64,000 nt of DNA from Klebsormidium nitens. Its lineage: Eukaryota > Streptophyta > Klebsormidiophyceae > Klebsormidiales > Klebsormidiaceae. Position 1 is the first letter of the stretch; the number at the start of each line of letters is the position of its first letter. Shown here one piece after another: positions 24,401-35,617 of the stretch. The DNA lies in assembly GCA_000708835.1 (NCBI GenBank), contig DF237100.1, forward strand, positions 108,628-172,627, in the 5' to 3' direction. Both the position numbers and the translations under genes were made by a program. A model generated the notes under the pieces. It was not told the DNA's origin and made no database searches. It saw nothing but the letters and a program-made list of their open reading frames with translations.

Positions 24401-27400
24401 CCATCTTTGGTCGGACGAAGTGTTCACAAAACATGCAGAGTAGGTTGGAGGTAGCCGTCTAACTTGCTGAAGGTCAAAGTCGAGAGTCTTGTGCGTCACG
24501 CCAGAATTTATACTGGAGGCGAAATTGCGCAAAAGGGTTCCTCATCCCCTTCCTCTCCCAAGTGAGAATCTGGTTCTGGAAAAATGCTGAACGGACCTTG
24601 ATCACACAGCGGGGCGTCTCCGATCAATGGCAACATGAGAACGCGAAGATTGGCGGCCAAGCTTGTTCAACTTGGCCTCAAGAAAGATTGCCACAGATCC
24701 CAACGGTTGACCGGCAAAAGTGAGGTGACGGGATTGTTAATGCTAGCTTGAAGAGCAAACAAGCTTTCCATGAATGCTTGCACATATACTCGTAGACCGA
24801 GCCTGTAGCCGTAACGTCTCAACAAGAATCATATTCTCACCTCACTAAATCCAAGTGAGTCCTGCTTAGACAAGAAACAAGTTCATCCCTCGTCCTTTAC
24901 CAAAGTCAAAACGAGCAACGACCGTCCGTTGGTGCCTTGTCAAGGCAGTAAGAGAACGAACGACCATCCGTCTTTTGGCGTCCCGTCAAAGCAGAAAGAA
25001 AACGAACGACCGTCCATTGGCGCACCCCGTCGAACCAGAAAGCGTAACGACAGCCTGAAGCCTACCACTTTCCAATTCAACCTCCGCAATAATATTCGAC
25101 TTGGGAACTTGAGAGCGAAATTGCTGACACTGCCCTTTTCCTTGCTCGTTTTCTGGCCCCCACCTGCATAGCGGAGTCAAAGCCCAGTCCTGCCAGAATC
25201 TTGGACGCCCTCGCGTCCGCTGACTCGGCACCAATCTCCTTCATGCGCTCGTAAATCACCGTCAAGCGATCCGCCGCCGCTGCCTCTTCTTCCTCGTCAA
25301 CATCTTTGCTGTCGTCATCTAACGTCAGGGCCTGTCCAAAACGAGACAGAAGGTCAGCGCACCAAGGAAAAGCTTCATTGACGGTTGGAAACAGCTTCCA
25401 ACAAGACATCGGTTAGCAACCTCGCGCAGTCAAAGTGGCAAACAATGGAGGGGACCCAAGGTATTACTCGACCCAACGCTCCCGCAAGTCTCGTCTCTGC
25501 ATGAAAAGCACGTTGAGTACGGTATATAGCACCTGACTACAAAGACTGACAATCGCTGTGTCTGCAGAACAGATTCATTTTGCTCATATCATCTCACCAC
25601 TCTGCTCCAACTCGTTGCCGCAACTGTGGGGACAATCTGTCAGTTCCCTCTGTCTGAGAACGATTCTTCCCAATTCAGAAGGAAAGGATATGCGGCCTGA
25701 GACTCCCTCACCTGTAACCGCTGCTCCTCCTCTCTGAGCGACACAAGCTCCTGGTCTGCCGCCACCACCGCCTCCAACGCACTCTTGTCCTCGCCCACGA
25801 CCTGACATCAGCATAAGAAATGCAAGGGTCAGAACAAGGGTCGTCCGAGGACCCTGACATATTACATATCCGAGCATCACAAACATAAGCAAGATGCTGC
25901 TCGGGCAAAGTAAAGCCTTCATGACATTCCCCTCGTCACTGACTCCGTTTTGCATGCTCTGACATTTTGATTGCTGTTACGACGTGCTACGAACTGCGGA
26001 CATATCATTCTTCAGAGAATGGTTATGTTGGAAAAGATTTGACACCCCCGAGGAAACATTGATCGACGGAGGTGAAAGTGCCGATCCTTGGGAGAAACAA
26101 AGTCCGCCAGTAATTTACAAATCGCACTCATCAAACAACTTGTTTACCACAAGGATACTTGGCCTGAAGTCTTGTTTCAGCCCATCGCACAGGCGGGACA
26201 CCAAAACTTATCAAATCGAGACCCTGGTTTCAAGAAGCACACGCACACGGATAACCACTGGCAAAACCCTCACCTCCTGTTCCACTAGCAGGACGTCAAT
26301 ATTCTTCGGGATTGGTATTTGTCGCGTGGACACCAGTTTGAGCAGCGTCGTTTTGCCCTTCCCGTTCGGCCCCACGAGGCCGTACCTCCTGCCCGCAACG
26401 ATGTTCAAGTTCGTGTTCACTAGCAGCTCCTTCCCCTTCGCCGACACCGAAAAGTTCTCCACCTTGACATCCCTACTGTTCGCGTCGACCGCTTCTTGCT
26501 CCCCCTCTAGTTGGCTGGACCGCGAAGCCACGGCCACCGAGAAAGCATTCATGTCGTCCCGCAGGGCCTCTTCTTTTATTTTGAGCGCCGCGGCCGCTTG
26601 CTGCATCTCTTTCCGTTCCCGCTTCTTGGCTTCGCGGTCTGTCACCGATGTGTCTAGCTCTGCAGCGTCGGACTTTGCGCTCACAGAGACAGGTCTGGAC
26701 CCGGATGAGCTGGCCTGGAGATAAGTTAGAGAAAGTTTAGTCGAAGGAGAATCCTGTCTTGTGACTGGGGCAAGTCAGCATCACCCGGGGTTGTGCAGTT
26801 CAGAGGACATATTCGAAGGCCTTCTGAGAGTATCCGCCCGGGTTAAACAAACGACAATCATAGAAGAAAGTTCCTCTGATACAGGCTTCCTGAGAAAGCT
26901 GCCTTTTCAAGCCTGGAAGCAGGTTTCGATGAGCAGAAGACTGCCCACGCAGCCCCGACATGCGCAATGCAACCCTGAGCAATCGGCGACAGGCGCTCTG
27001 CTTGTAAAAGTGGGCGGGCCCTTAGCTTGGTTTCCCCCCTCCAATCAGAGATCCAAAGGTGATCACATCACAAGAATATGGATATGTGAAGGGCACAACG
27101 AACGACAGAAAGACAAAGGAGAGGGCAGAGCGGCCAAACCAGGCAGCAGATCTAAGACTGATCACAGGCAGGATTTGAGTCGAATCTGATTCAGAACCAA
27201 ACATATACTTGGTAATGGTCATGCATAAGGAGACGCTTTCAACAAACATCCCATCGCAGCATTGGTGGAAAAACTTACCTTAGCACCGCCAGCTGCTCCG
27301 GCTCCTTCTTCCTCTCCCTCTAGTTCCTCCTCATCATCAGACGGCGGAAGATCAATCCCCCCAAGATAGCTATCTCCCGGCTTCGGGCCTCCTTTTCCTT

Positions 27401-27584
27401 TCAGCTGTGGCTTTGGCTTTGGCTTGGCCTTTGTCTTCTCTTCTGCAGGAGCACTGCTGCTCGACTTTGCAGAAGAACTCTTCCTTGTGTCCCTATCTTT
27501 CCTCACGCTGACCTGTGCGGAGGTGAAATCATCAACCGCATCAGCGCCGGAGGGCGACTTCTTGACAGTCTTCTCACGGACCAT
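21488..27584 (-). CDS. ABCF4: ABCF4-like (GCN20-type) soluble ABC ATPase
   Basis: Eight exons: 27584-27279, 26714-26274, 25801-25712, 25331-25164, 24301-24048, 23598-23043, 22451-22276, 21740-21488, giving 747 residues, close to Arabidopsis ABCF4 (723). ABCF proteins have two nucleotide-binding domains and no membrane span; they act on ribosomes, and GCN20-type members assist GCN2-dependent translational control. The N-terminus is Lys/Ser-rich and carries the plant motif [16 protein letters not shown]1 has Walker A GPNGKGKT (about 216-223), signature FSGGWRMR and Walker [14 protein letters not shown] charged linker with [18 protein letters not shown] follows. NBD2 has GPNGAGKST (about 554-562), LSGGQKARV and [16 protein letters not shown], then a short acidic end (NKELDE). 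All conserved blocks match the plant protein in order, and all intron phases close. Intron 4 holds a small minisatellite. No defect was seen. Confidence 0.95.
24909..25045. repeat. Three-copy ~46-bp minisatellite in ABCF4 intron 4
   Basis: Three imperfect tandem copies begin near 24909, 24955 and 25001. Each starts AACGAACGACCRTCC or a close variant, continues through TTGGCGYCCCGTC, and ends in CAGAAAG. The copies differ by point changes and small indels. They lie wholly in the intron between the exons at 25331-25164 and 24301-24048. Confidence 0.8.
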
Positions 27585-28421
27585 GGCTGCGACTTTTGCA
27601 ACGAGCGCGCAATGCTGACCAGATCGACCAAGGCGTTGATTTTTCAAGCAGAAATCCTAAACTTCTACCTCTCATACAAAGTCAAGGACGAGGAAATAGC
27701 CCCTCCAGAGTCCAGAAGATCTGCTGGCAATTGAGGCTTGAGGAACTGCTGTCAAGAAGTGTCACTGTCATGAGTGACAAACTCGCAAGTTGCAAGCTGA
27801 GCGCTCGCTGTACAAACTTCATGCAAAGCTCAAAATTGATTCTAAATTTTTTGAAGATTGAAGCAGCAGAAGGCAGCGGCAATTCATGCTGACAACGTAA
27901 AAACCTGAGCGCCAAATATGATCATAAGCAGCGGTTTCTACACTATACGACGCGACGCTTTTGACGTTTGTTGAACGAATATGGCTGGGCCTCCCAGATT
28001 TCGGAGGCTAGGTACTAATAGATACCGAAAATTGGAACTTTCCATTTTGTAGAATTCATTGCAGATTCATCGACACGTGAAATTAATGTACCGTACCCTA
28101 TGATCGGGCCAGCTTTTGCTGGCTCGTATATGCAGCTGTCCAAATACCATCGGGGCATAAACAAAAGGGACAAACTGGGACAAACGTGTTACATATGTAG
28201 TACTAGTATTACCGAGCGGGTCCAAATTTCGAAGAGAGTTCTTGGAGAAGGCGCTTGCTGATTGAATGAACTTGATCAGCTGGTGGCAGCAGGAGGAAGG
28301 GGGAGGAAGGGGGAGGAAGCGCGAAGAGCAAGTAGCGAGCAGCTGTCATCAGTGAGCAGCGAGGGGTTCTGCCCAGTCCATGCCTTGGGCACAGCTGCCA
28401 TTTTATGAGCACTGAGTCAGC
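27585..28421. other. Divergent spacer between ABCF4 and the GLTSCR-domain gene
   Basis: About 840 bases hold the promoters of the two divergent genes. Near the right end there is a short purine-rich tandem repeat (GGGGGAGGAA, 28291-28319), probably in the 5' untranslated region of the plus-strand gene. No other feature was recognised. Confidence 0.5.
28291..28319. repeat. Short purine tandem repeat
   Basis: Three successive copies of a 10-base unit, GGGGGAGGAA or its first-copy variant, lie just upstream of the GLTSCR-domain gene. Confidence 0.75.
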
Positions 28422-29009
28422 ATGTCTGCAGCTGCCGCATTGGTGTCAAAGAGTGGCCCAGCCGTATCGCCCAGCAGCAGTGGTGACAGTGACGTTCCGC
28501 TTGGCACTCAAGCCCTCCAGGCATCTGCCACCAGCAGTGGGGCGAAGGGCGGATCTAAGCCAGGTCCCAAACCGGGCACCAAGTACAAAACACGGGTGTA
28601 CAAGGTCAAACCCGGGCCAAAGCCAAGGGACTCTGACGGCAATGTGATAGAGAAGGCGGAGTACGCACATGGGAATTACCACCGCGAGGTCTTGACAAAG
28701 GGCACCCTGCCCCCGAAAAGTCCGTCCGTGACGCCGTCCCCCGTTGTGAAGCACACCCCAGCCCCGTCTAAGTTCCCCGATGCAGCGGACTTGGATCATA
28801 AGAGGGATACAGACCTGCGGCGGAAGCACGAGGTGGAGCAGGCCAGGCTTGATGGGAAGAAAGTGGCGACCCCGGACGTAAAGCGGCCGTTTTCGAGTGT
28901 TGATGATGTCATCGACCGGTTGCTGCCGTACCATGTTCTGGCCAGCTATGACGCAGATGAGCTAGACCTGGAGCAGTGGCAGCGGGACGGTCAGTTGCCC
29001 TATGAATGA
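28422..29009 (+). CDS. GLTSCR (BICRA/BRIP)-domain protein, putative SWI/SNF subunit
   Basis: A single exon encodes 195 residues from an ATG in a good context. Residues 1-60 are Ser/Ala/Gly-rich. A Lys/Pro-rich stretch (KPGPKPG, KVKPGPKPRD) follows and may contact nucleic acid. The C-terminal third contains LDHKRDTDLRRKHEVEQARL and then RPFSSVDDVIDRLLPYHVL followed by an acidic tail. The SSVDDxxDRLLPYHV pattern is the core of the GLTSCR domain of human BICRA/BICRAL and of the plant BRIP proteins, which bind the SWI/SNF ATPase in chromatin remodelling. The assignment rests on this motif alone. The protein is much shorter than animal BICRA and lacks introns. It is divergent from ABCF4. Confidence 0.68.
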   Translation: MSAAAALVSKSGPAVSPSSSGDSDVPLGTQALQASATSSGAKGGSKPGPKPGTKYKTRVYKVKPGPKPRDSDGNVIEKAEYAHGNYHREVLTKGTLPPKSPSVTPSPVVKHTPAPSKFPDAADLDHKRDTDLRRKHEVEQARLDGKKVATPDVKRPFSSVDDVIDRLLPYHVLASYDADELDLEQWQRDGQLPYE

Positions 29010-29752
29010 GTTTCGCTGATTGTCTGCTTGATGGTAGAGTTAAAAATTGGAGTATTTCAGAAGCTGGAAAGCCCCCTTCTGAGCATCGCTGGTAAATGAG
29101 AGGCGAAGGTGCCTTCCCAATTCAGCTCGTCAGAAGCGGGGGATAACTAATGCTTTTGTAATTGCTCTTATGTGTGGACACAGAGTGTTATGCAATCCGA
29201 CTTCTCGTGCATGCAACGCTGGAGATATTCAGCTGTCCAAAGCCCAGTCAAGGTGCAATCAAACCTGACTTGCAATTATCAGTGTTTTGGACTTCCGGAG
29301 TTTGACGCTCTGAAATTGAGAAGTGCGCCCGTGAAGCTTAGTGACAATCGGTTCCATCATCGTTAGCCTGTTTCATTCTTTTGGACGCTTCCTGGCTTAT
29401 ATGCCTCCCGGAGACCTTAGGGACCTGGCTACAAGGGAATTATGCCTTGTACATATTGATTATCACAGTGGGTCTGGCAAGGAAAGGACACCTGGATTTG
29501 CCACCTGCGATCTTTCAGCTTATCTGACCCTCCGAAAGGCACCTTATGCACACAGTTGACAGACTGTGTATTGCACCAAGACTGGATGAGATTCAAATTT
29601 GTTCATCAATCAATCTCACGTCTCAACTGATCGGTCGAATCTTCAACAAGCTCGTCTGTGCCCACCTGCTGAATCCCTTGTTCTTGGAGCAGAGGAATAA
29701 AACGAGCACGCTTTGAAACTCGAAGAAACGAGGATTTATGACTATTCTGCAG
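29010..29752. other. Spacer or unresolved 5' exons of the coiled-coil gene
   Basis: This lies between the GLTSCR-gene stop codon and the first supported exon of the next plus-strand gene. That exon enters in phase 1 and has no in-frame ATG upstream, so at least one coding exon with a phase-1 donor should lie here or further upstream. I could not choose one: short open frames at 29172 and 29341 end in donors of the wrong phase. Confidence 0.4.
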
Positions 29753-30815
29753 AGTCGCCGCTGCTGTGCTCGCGCGCACAGGCCTGGAAGGAGCTGCTCA
29801 TCGGACGCGCCGCCGAGTTCTCCACCCAGATGATGCAGCAGGTCGAGCGCTTCAACCGCGTCGTGCGCCGAAAGCTCGCCGGCCACGTACCAGGGGAAGA
29901 AACGCTTTTAGCGGCGAAGCTGTTGATCGAAGATGAACGCGCAAAGCTGGCGGCGGAGAAGAAGCTGCGACAGGAGGAGTTGGACCGGCGGCTCGAGGAG
30001 AAGCGGGCAGAGGAGGAGCGGAGGAGGAAGCAGGCAGAGGAAGCGGAGCGGGTTAGGTTAGAGCAAGAGCGTGTTAAGCAGGAGGAGGAGAGGGTCAAGG
30101 CCGAAGAGGAGAGGGTTAAGAAGGAGGCGGCTGAGAGGAGAGCGGTCGCTGCGGTTGCGGCAGAGGGGTCAGGGGAGTCGGAGGACGAAGGGGGGGAGTC
30201 GCAGTCAGGGGAGAGGGACGGGGAGGGCAACAGTGGGGGTGATGAAGGTGAGCGGTGGTCAAGGGACTCTGTCGTTGTCTTGCACGTCAAGAGCGGACAC
30301 AGAAAAAAATGGTGCCTTCGCAATGTGCTGGCAAGTCTCAAAGTTTCCTACGATTCGGTGCCCTCAGCTGTGTGGAAGTCCGGTTTTGCAACACCTTGAA
30401 ATCCTTGCCGTTGCTTTGATTAACATAGAAATCGCATGGCAGTTAGACCTAGTTCTGGATCAAAGCTTCTAGAAAGCCGAACTCCCCAGCACTGATTGCT
30501 TCAGATGGAGTATTAGCGACAACTGACGGATCGTATCGTCCTCGCTGTTACACAGCGAATTTAAGAGTTCGGAACAAGATTCTCATCTTTGCTTCTTCGA
30601 TTGTCTTCCTTCCAGAGGAAAGCGAGGATTCGGATGGCGCCGGCATCCTGATCAATAAACCATCTCATACAACAGATGGTAGTGAGCTTGTAAACTTCAA
30701 CAATCCTTTCTTGGGGTCCTCTGACTGGACGAAGCAGGGATCAGGTCTGAAAGGAGCGGGATATCCGCTCAAGAGCAGTGATAGTGGCACCCGAACAACA
30801 TCTGGAATAGATTGA
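29753..30815 (+). CDS. Unknown coiled-coil protein, 3' part (5' end unresolved)
   Basis: Two exons are supported, 29753-30247 and 30616-30815. The first follows CTGCAG and enters in phase 1; its donor (GATGAAG, then gtgagc) is also phase 1, and the second exon reads on from GAG to a TGA at 30813-30815. The first exon opens with RAQAWKELLIGRAAEFSTQMM and MQQVERFNRVVRRKLAG, then a long Glu/Lys/Arg coiled coil (repeats of EEERVK and EEKRAEEER) and an acidic Ser/Gly tail. The second is EESEDSDGAGILINKP and then NNPFLGSSDW. I recognise no family. The upstream start exon was not found. It is convergent with the GST gene. Confidence 0.6.
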
Positions 30816-31597
30816 TTGTCTCTGCCTTTAGAGTGACGTCGACTTTCGTACGCGCGCATCTGCTGGAACAAGTTGCATACCGATTACCTTGTCGAAAGAC
30901 GTGTTCTGGAATGTGCTTGAGAACGACATGCATGCTGCCCATGGTGGGCCCGACCGGAAGTGTTCCTCTCTAAGTTCCTTACAGCTGGCGCCGCCTTTTC
31001 ATTGTTGCCAAGTTTTGCAGCCGATCTCGAGGGATCAGTGCACATACTGCATACTGCAGGGTCATGCGTGATGATAAGAACATGTGATCGAGTTACGTAT
31101 ATTGTGATGTAAAAAGACCGTCATATGTACTAAGTCGATCATGCATGCGTGCTATGGCTTCAGAGCAAACAAATCCTATAGTCCGCCATGTGGCTGGGCT
31201 TGTCTTTGCGCTGCTGATACATTGTGGTCTACATATGTGCACCTGAGACGACATTCTAGAATGATCAACTTCGCGCATATATGTGGAAACGTGTAACACG
31301 TACTGTAAGTACAGAGTCAATCCTTCGACCTACTCGTTTGCCTACTGGCGGCAGGTTGAAAGCAATTCTCCAAATATTATAGAGCAAGGCAGAACGTAAG
31401 TTTGTTATGAACCTGACTCTGCTCGACTTCACAACAAACTGCTCAACACTGCGTTGTAGAAAGTTCAGTAAACTATGTCAGTAGCAACGAACTCTGACTA
31501 CAAGCCTCACGTCCCACCTCGCTGGATCCTTTATACGGGATGCTACTTTGGAAAACAAACCCCAAACTAGATCAGAACAGCCAGAATTGGTCGTCCT
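30816..31597. other. Convergent spacer, no gene seen
   Basis: This stretch separates the unknown coiled-coil gene from the GST stop codon. Both strands are crowded with stop codons and only short frames exist. It contains several CATGCATG and CATATATG palindromic words, as do the other AT-rich spacers of this window. No RNA gene was recognised. Confidence 0.45.
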
Positions 31598-34154
31598 CTA
31601 GTACATGGCGGACACCTTCTGCCAGGAGGGGCGGCTGGAGATCCTCTGCCACCAGGCCCACACGTTGGGGTACTTCTTCAAAACAGCCTCGCCGCCCCCC
31701 TTGTTAACGTAGTAATCTGCCCAACAAAGACACATGAGTCAAGTCGATGCCAGACGTGTGGCAGTCGAAGGGCACACCCTGACGAGCCGCGTCTACAGAT
31801 CTACAGCATCAGCAGAAGTACCTCTGAATCCTGGTCAGGCACCTCAAGCGAGCCGAAAGGTGCGCTAAAAAGGGCATTCAAAAAGACCTACCTGTGTAGG
31901 CAAGGTGGGAGAGATCAGCGGCGGAGAAGCTGGAGCCATTGAGATACTCCTTGTCGGCCAAGTGAGCGTCGTACACAGCAAGCACCTGCGGAATAAGGCA
32001 ATGTGTTGAAGGGCCGTGAGTATACACACGAGGCGGTGGGAAGATAAGTTCAGCAAGGAAAGTAGAAGGTAGTCGTTAAGTTCGTTGGTTGAAGAAGCGC
32101 GGTTGAAGTCAAGCTATCATTCGACAGCGAACACATTGCGCGAGTCTTCTCAATCTGGAACTGTTTTTGCTTCAGATCGTTTAGACTAGGGGCACAACGG
32201 GCTCATCAGCAACTCGCTTTTGTTGGGTTGCTAGCAATGAAAGCCGGCTTGTGAGCGCACGCTAATCGAACACAATCTAAACGGATCACACGGCTGAAAC
32301 AAGAGGACGAGGCTGTGGATATCGAAGTACTCGCAGCAGGCCCTTGCAGAAGGTTCTGAGTGCCACGAAAGGCAACTTTCTGCCGGAGTAGCCTCACCTT
32401 CTCGAGCTTTTCAGTCTCCTGAGCAACAACCTTCTCATCCGTCTGCTGTCCATACATCGGAAGGAAGACCTTCTGTGCGACTATCGTGCTGAGTGGAGGG
32501 TTGTAGTTCTGGGCCTCAACCTGCAAACAACTCTCCACGAGTCAGATTATGTCTGACTTTCAATCAGTGGTGTGCGGCTTGAGCTAAGATAAATCACATG
32601 CATCAGATCTCCGCCACTGAAGGCTATCAGCTCCCCAACTGCAAAAGCTGTGTGTGATCCTTATGATGCAATCAACGATTATAGATCTTATACAGCAGAG
32701 TGCAATCTGGGTTTAGGTCAGATGTCTTGGCATTTAGCACACTGTCTTCGGTCGTCAACCAATGGTTCTGCTGCTTGGTCTACTCGTCTGACTTAGTTTT
32801 GGGGCTTGATTGCACTTGCAAAGGCAGCTTTTAGAAGAGCCCAAAGCAGCTTCTCAGTGAAAGCTTGCTCAAGCGTTCTGCTTTGTTTTAAGGTCCCTGA
32901 GGCAAAATCATACCTCAACCCAGGTATCAGTGAGGGCCTTCTCAGCAGCAGTCTTGCCCAACAGGTCTGTTCCCTGGCTCGCCCACTTGTTGCTAATGTA
33001 CCTGTGTGAGACGGTCCCAACTTTGGTACTTCACATTCTCACTTCAGACGAAGAATGGCCCTTTGAAACGAATTCAAAATTGGGAAGTGGATAGGTTGCC
33101 ACTTCGCTCCTGCTGAGTGTCCAGTTTAAAGGCGATTGGCATACATGTAGTAATCATAGTGTGCTCTGCTATGGCCCTTTGAATTATTATAGCCGTTCCC
33201 CTAAGTAAAACCGAGTTGTTCATGCAACCATACACTGGTTGATCTAATTGAAAACAAACAGACACGATGATCCATATGAGACATTGCAATCGGATTTTCC
33301 CTCCAAGCCATTCTCCCAGCAATGTCACATACCAAACTACAAGAAAGCAGGCGCACCTGGCGATTGCCCTCGACTCGAAAACCTTCACATCGCCGTCCTC
33401 GAAAGCGGGGATCTGGCCAAAAGGCTGCCTGGCCAGGTGGTCAGGCTGCTTGTGCGCTCCCTTGGAGAGGTCCACAGTGACCACCTCATAGGGAACGCTT
33501 TTCTGCGAGACAAAAGGTAAGAACAGTAAGCTCTTATTGATAGAACGTCATGCTCACTGGAAAAAAACCCAACGGAGATCAAACAGGATGTGCAAAGAAG
33601 ATGTATTGTAGAGGGTCATCAAGGAGATTCATCTGTTCCAGCTTGATACTGCTCATTGCTCAAATTATAATGCAAGTCCGGGAGACTCCGCTGACTCGAC
33701 ACACTGGCAAACGTGTGAATGCTCGCGGCAGGTCCTAAATGAACTGATGGTCAGAAAAACCTTTTCTGAAGGTTGAGAGAGTGGACAAGGCAGTTGGGGA
33801 GAACCGCTGCCCTACCTCCTCAAGCGTTGTAATCACCCGTCTGGTGCAGGTGCTCATATTCCTGTAATGCACAGAAGAAGGAAAAAAGCGCGTAAGGTTC
33901 TAGCACCCTGTCTACATTTGGCAACAACCTAGAAAGGATGGACCAAAGAAGCAATAGCAAGCAACAACTACAATCTGGGGCTGCACTCATAGAGGCAGCC
34001 AGCATCATAGATGCATCAGGCATAGCAGGCACTGAGGAAAATCTACATGCGAATAATCAGCCACTTCAGAAGAGGATGGAATCATCAGGACTGGATTGTG
34101 CTGTGACATACTGATCAAAACGACTTACATTCCATAGATGGTGACGGGGGCCAT
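31598..34154 (-). CDS. GSTF: Phi-class glutathione S-transferase
   Basis: Seven exons: 34154-34129, 33861-33816, 33502-33357, 33001-32914, 32520-32398, 31985-31892, 31716-31598, giving 213 residues, the usual length of plant GSTF enzymes (about 210-220). The enzyme conjugates glutathione to electrophiles or reduces peroxides in the cytosol. The thioredoxin-like N-terminal domain begins MAPVTIYGMNMSTCTRRV, with the catalytic Ser/Thr in the MSTCT segment. It then has the glutathione-binding FGQIPAFEDGDVKVFESRAI, where the cis-Pro and the ESRAI Ser contact the substrate. The helical C-terminal domain includes the phi motif LADKEYLNGSSFSAADLSHL and ends WAWWQRISSRPSWQKV. All phases close and no defect was seen. 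Exon 2 is only 46 bases long. Confidence 0.93.
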
Positions 34155-35617
34155 CTTGCAAATTGGAGGTAGACTGGCGGCAGAGGCAGGAGCACTGGGT
34201 AAGACTAGCGAGTTATGCAGATGAGGAGACGCTTTGTTCTGAGGAAGCAAAGAGAAATGGCTTGTGCAAAGTTGAGCTCGGAGATAAGTGTGAGAGCGAT
34301 CAGAAAGCGGAAATTAAATACCTAGAGTACGTGTTGGGATGATTGGACCGAGATAGGCCCTAGTGCTGCTGGAACGAACTGCAGGGCGAACTGCAGAAGA
34401 AGTTGGATACTTCTGGAAGGCGGCAAAGTGCTCGTTCAGAACATGCTACATTACAACATTGCTGGAGGGGGACGTCATGGAGGTGGAGGTGACTATATGG
34501 GGTTCCCTCACAGACCCTCATAACCCGAGCCCCCTAATCCCACTTATTCTGCATCTTATGACTCTTATTGAACGGTAGAGAAGGCCAGGGCCGCCAGATT
34601 GAATTAATCTACGGATTAATCACAGGTTCCATTTTCCAACTCTTGTCAAGGGTTTGGTCCAACAGGCAGCTGTGGTTAGCCACTGCAGTTAGCCACTTCA
34701 AATTGGAGTTTGGCTCTACGCGCACCAACTTTAACGGTTGTTGCCAGTTGGTACTGCAAGTGCTACTACTACAGCTCTTTGCCTCAAACCTGCCATCGGG
34801 TTTCAAATGTTCCGAGCGTGGTTCCTGATCTTAGACCATCCGATCGACGACGAGGAAGTCATCCAGCGGTTCAAGATCAGGAACGACTCGGAACCGTGCT
34901 CGGAGAGATCGGAACCCGCTGGCAAGTTTGACGCAAAGAGCTGTACCTACCGTACCTTCATTGCAGAGCTAAAACGCTAGCTTTACATGTAATGCCGCAT
35001 GCACAGCAACGGCCGCTAGAATCTGCATCTCTACTGGATCCTTATGATGACGCTCAATTGCCACATCTAACACCGGCCAAACGATATTGGACGGCCGCAA
35101 ATTGTACGTTAAAAGATGCTCGCGTCAGCATATTAGATGCACCGAGTTTACCTCGGCTTCACTCGATTTCACTCGATCCATTTCCTTCTGCTGGTTTCCG
35201 ACCTGGCACCGGCCACCTCGGAGCCAGCCGGGCCAGTACTCCCCTGGGGCAGGCCGAACCGGACGAGTCAAAGTCTGCCAGGTGATTACCCGGGTAGTAG
35301 ACTCGGTTCGACTTCGGGAGCAGCCGGGGCCGGGCCGAACGGCGGAAAAGTACGCTGAGCAGTTGCAATGTGGCATGTGCATTATGATGATGGCAGCCGT
35401 ACATTATTGACGTTGCATGTGCGCGCCACCGGCCCGCCGCGCCGGAGTCGCGGCCGCGGCCCGGCGGCCACCGTCAAGCTTGAAAATCTGATTTTGAGTG
35501 TCTTGAGTCCGCAACAAGAAGCTTCGCCAAACTAGTTGTCAACATACTCAAGTTCAGGTCTGATGGCTTCTCTGAGTCTACGACTCTGATGCCTGCTTGT
35601 CAGCAGAAACGAGCGCC
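34155..35617. other. Divergent spacer between GST and the RSRC2-like gene
   Basis: About 1.46 kb with no recognised gene. Open frames at 34568-34980 and 35087-35410 are short, overlap in several frames and show no domain. A very GC-rich stretch (about 35413-35475, with GCCCGCCGCGCCGG and CGGCCGCGGCC) precedes the RSRC2-like gene and may be part of its promoter or 5' leader. The last bases before the start resemble an acceptor (TGTCAG), so a 5' untranslated intron is possible. Confidence 0.45.

Noticed and set aside
25984-26724. 246-codon plus-strand open frame
   Set aside because: It is antisense to ABCF4 exon 2, whose sense translation contains the conserved Walker A motif.
31598-31716. Suspected homopolymer frameshift in the last GST exon
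   Set aside because: On recounting, the A-run is four bases long and the exon closes in frame to WWQRISSRPSWQKV and a stop.
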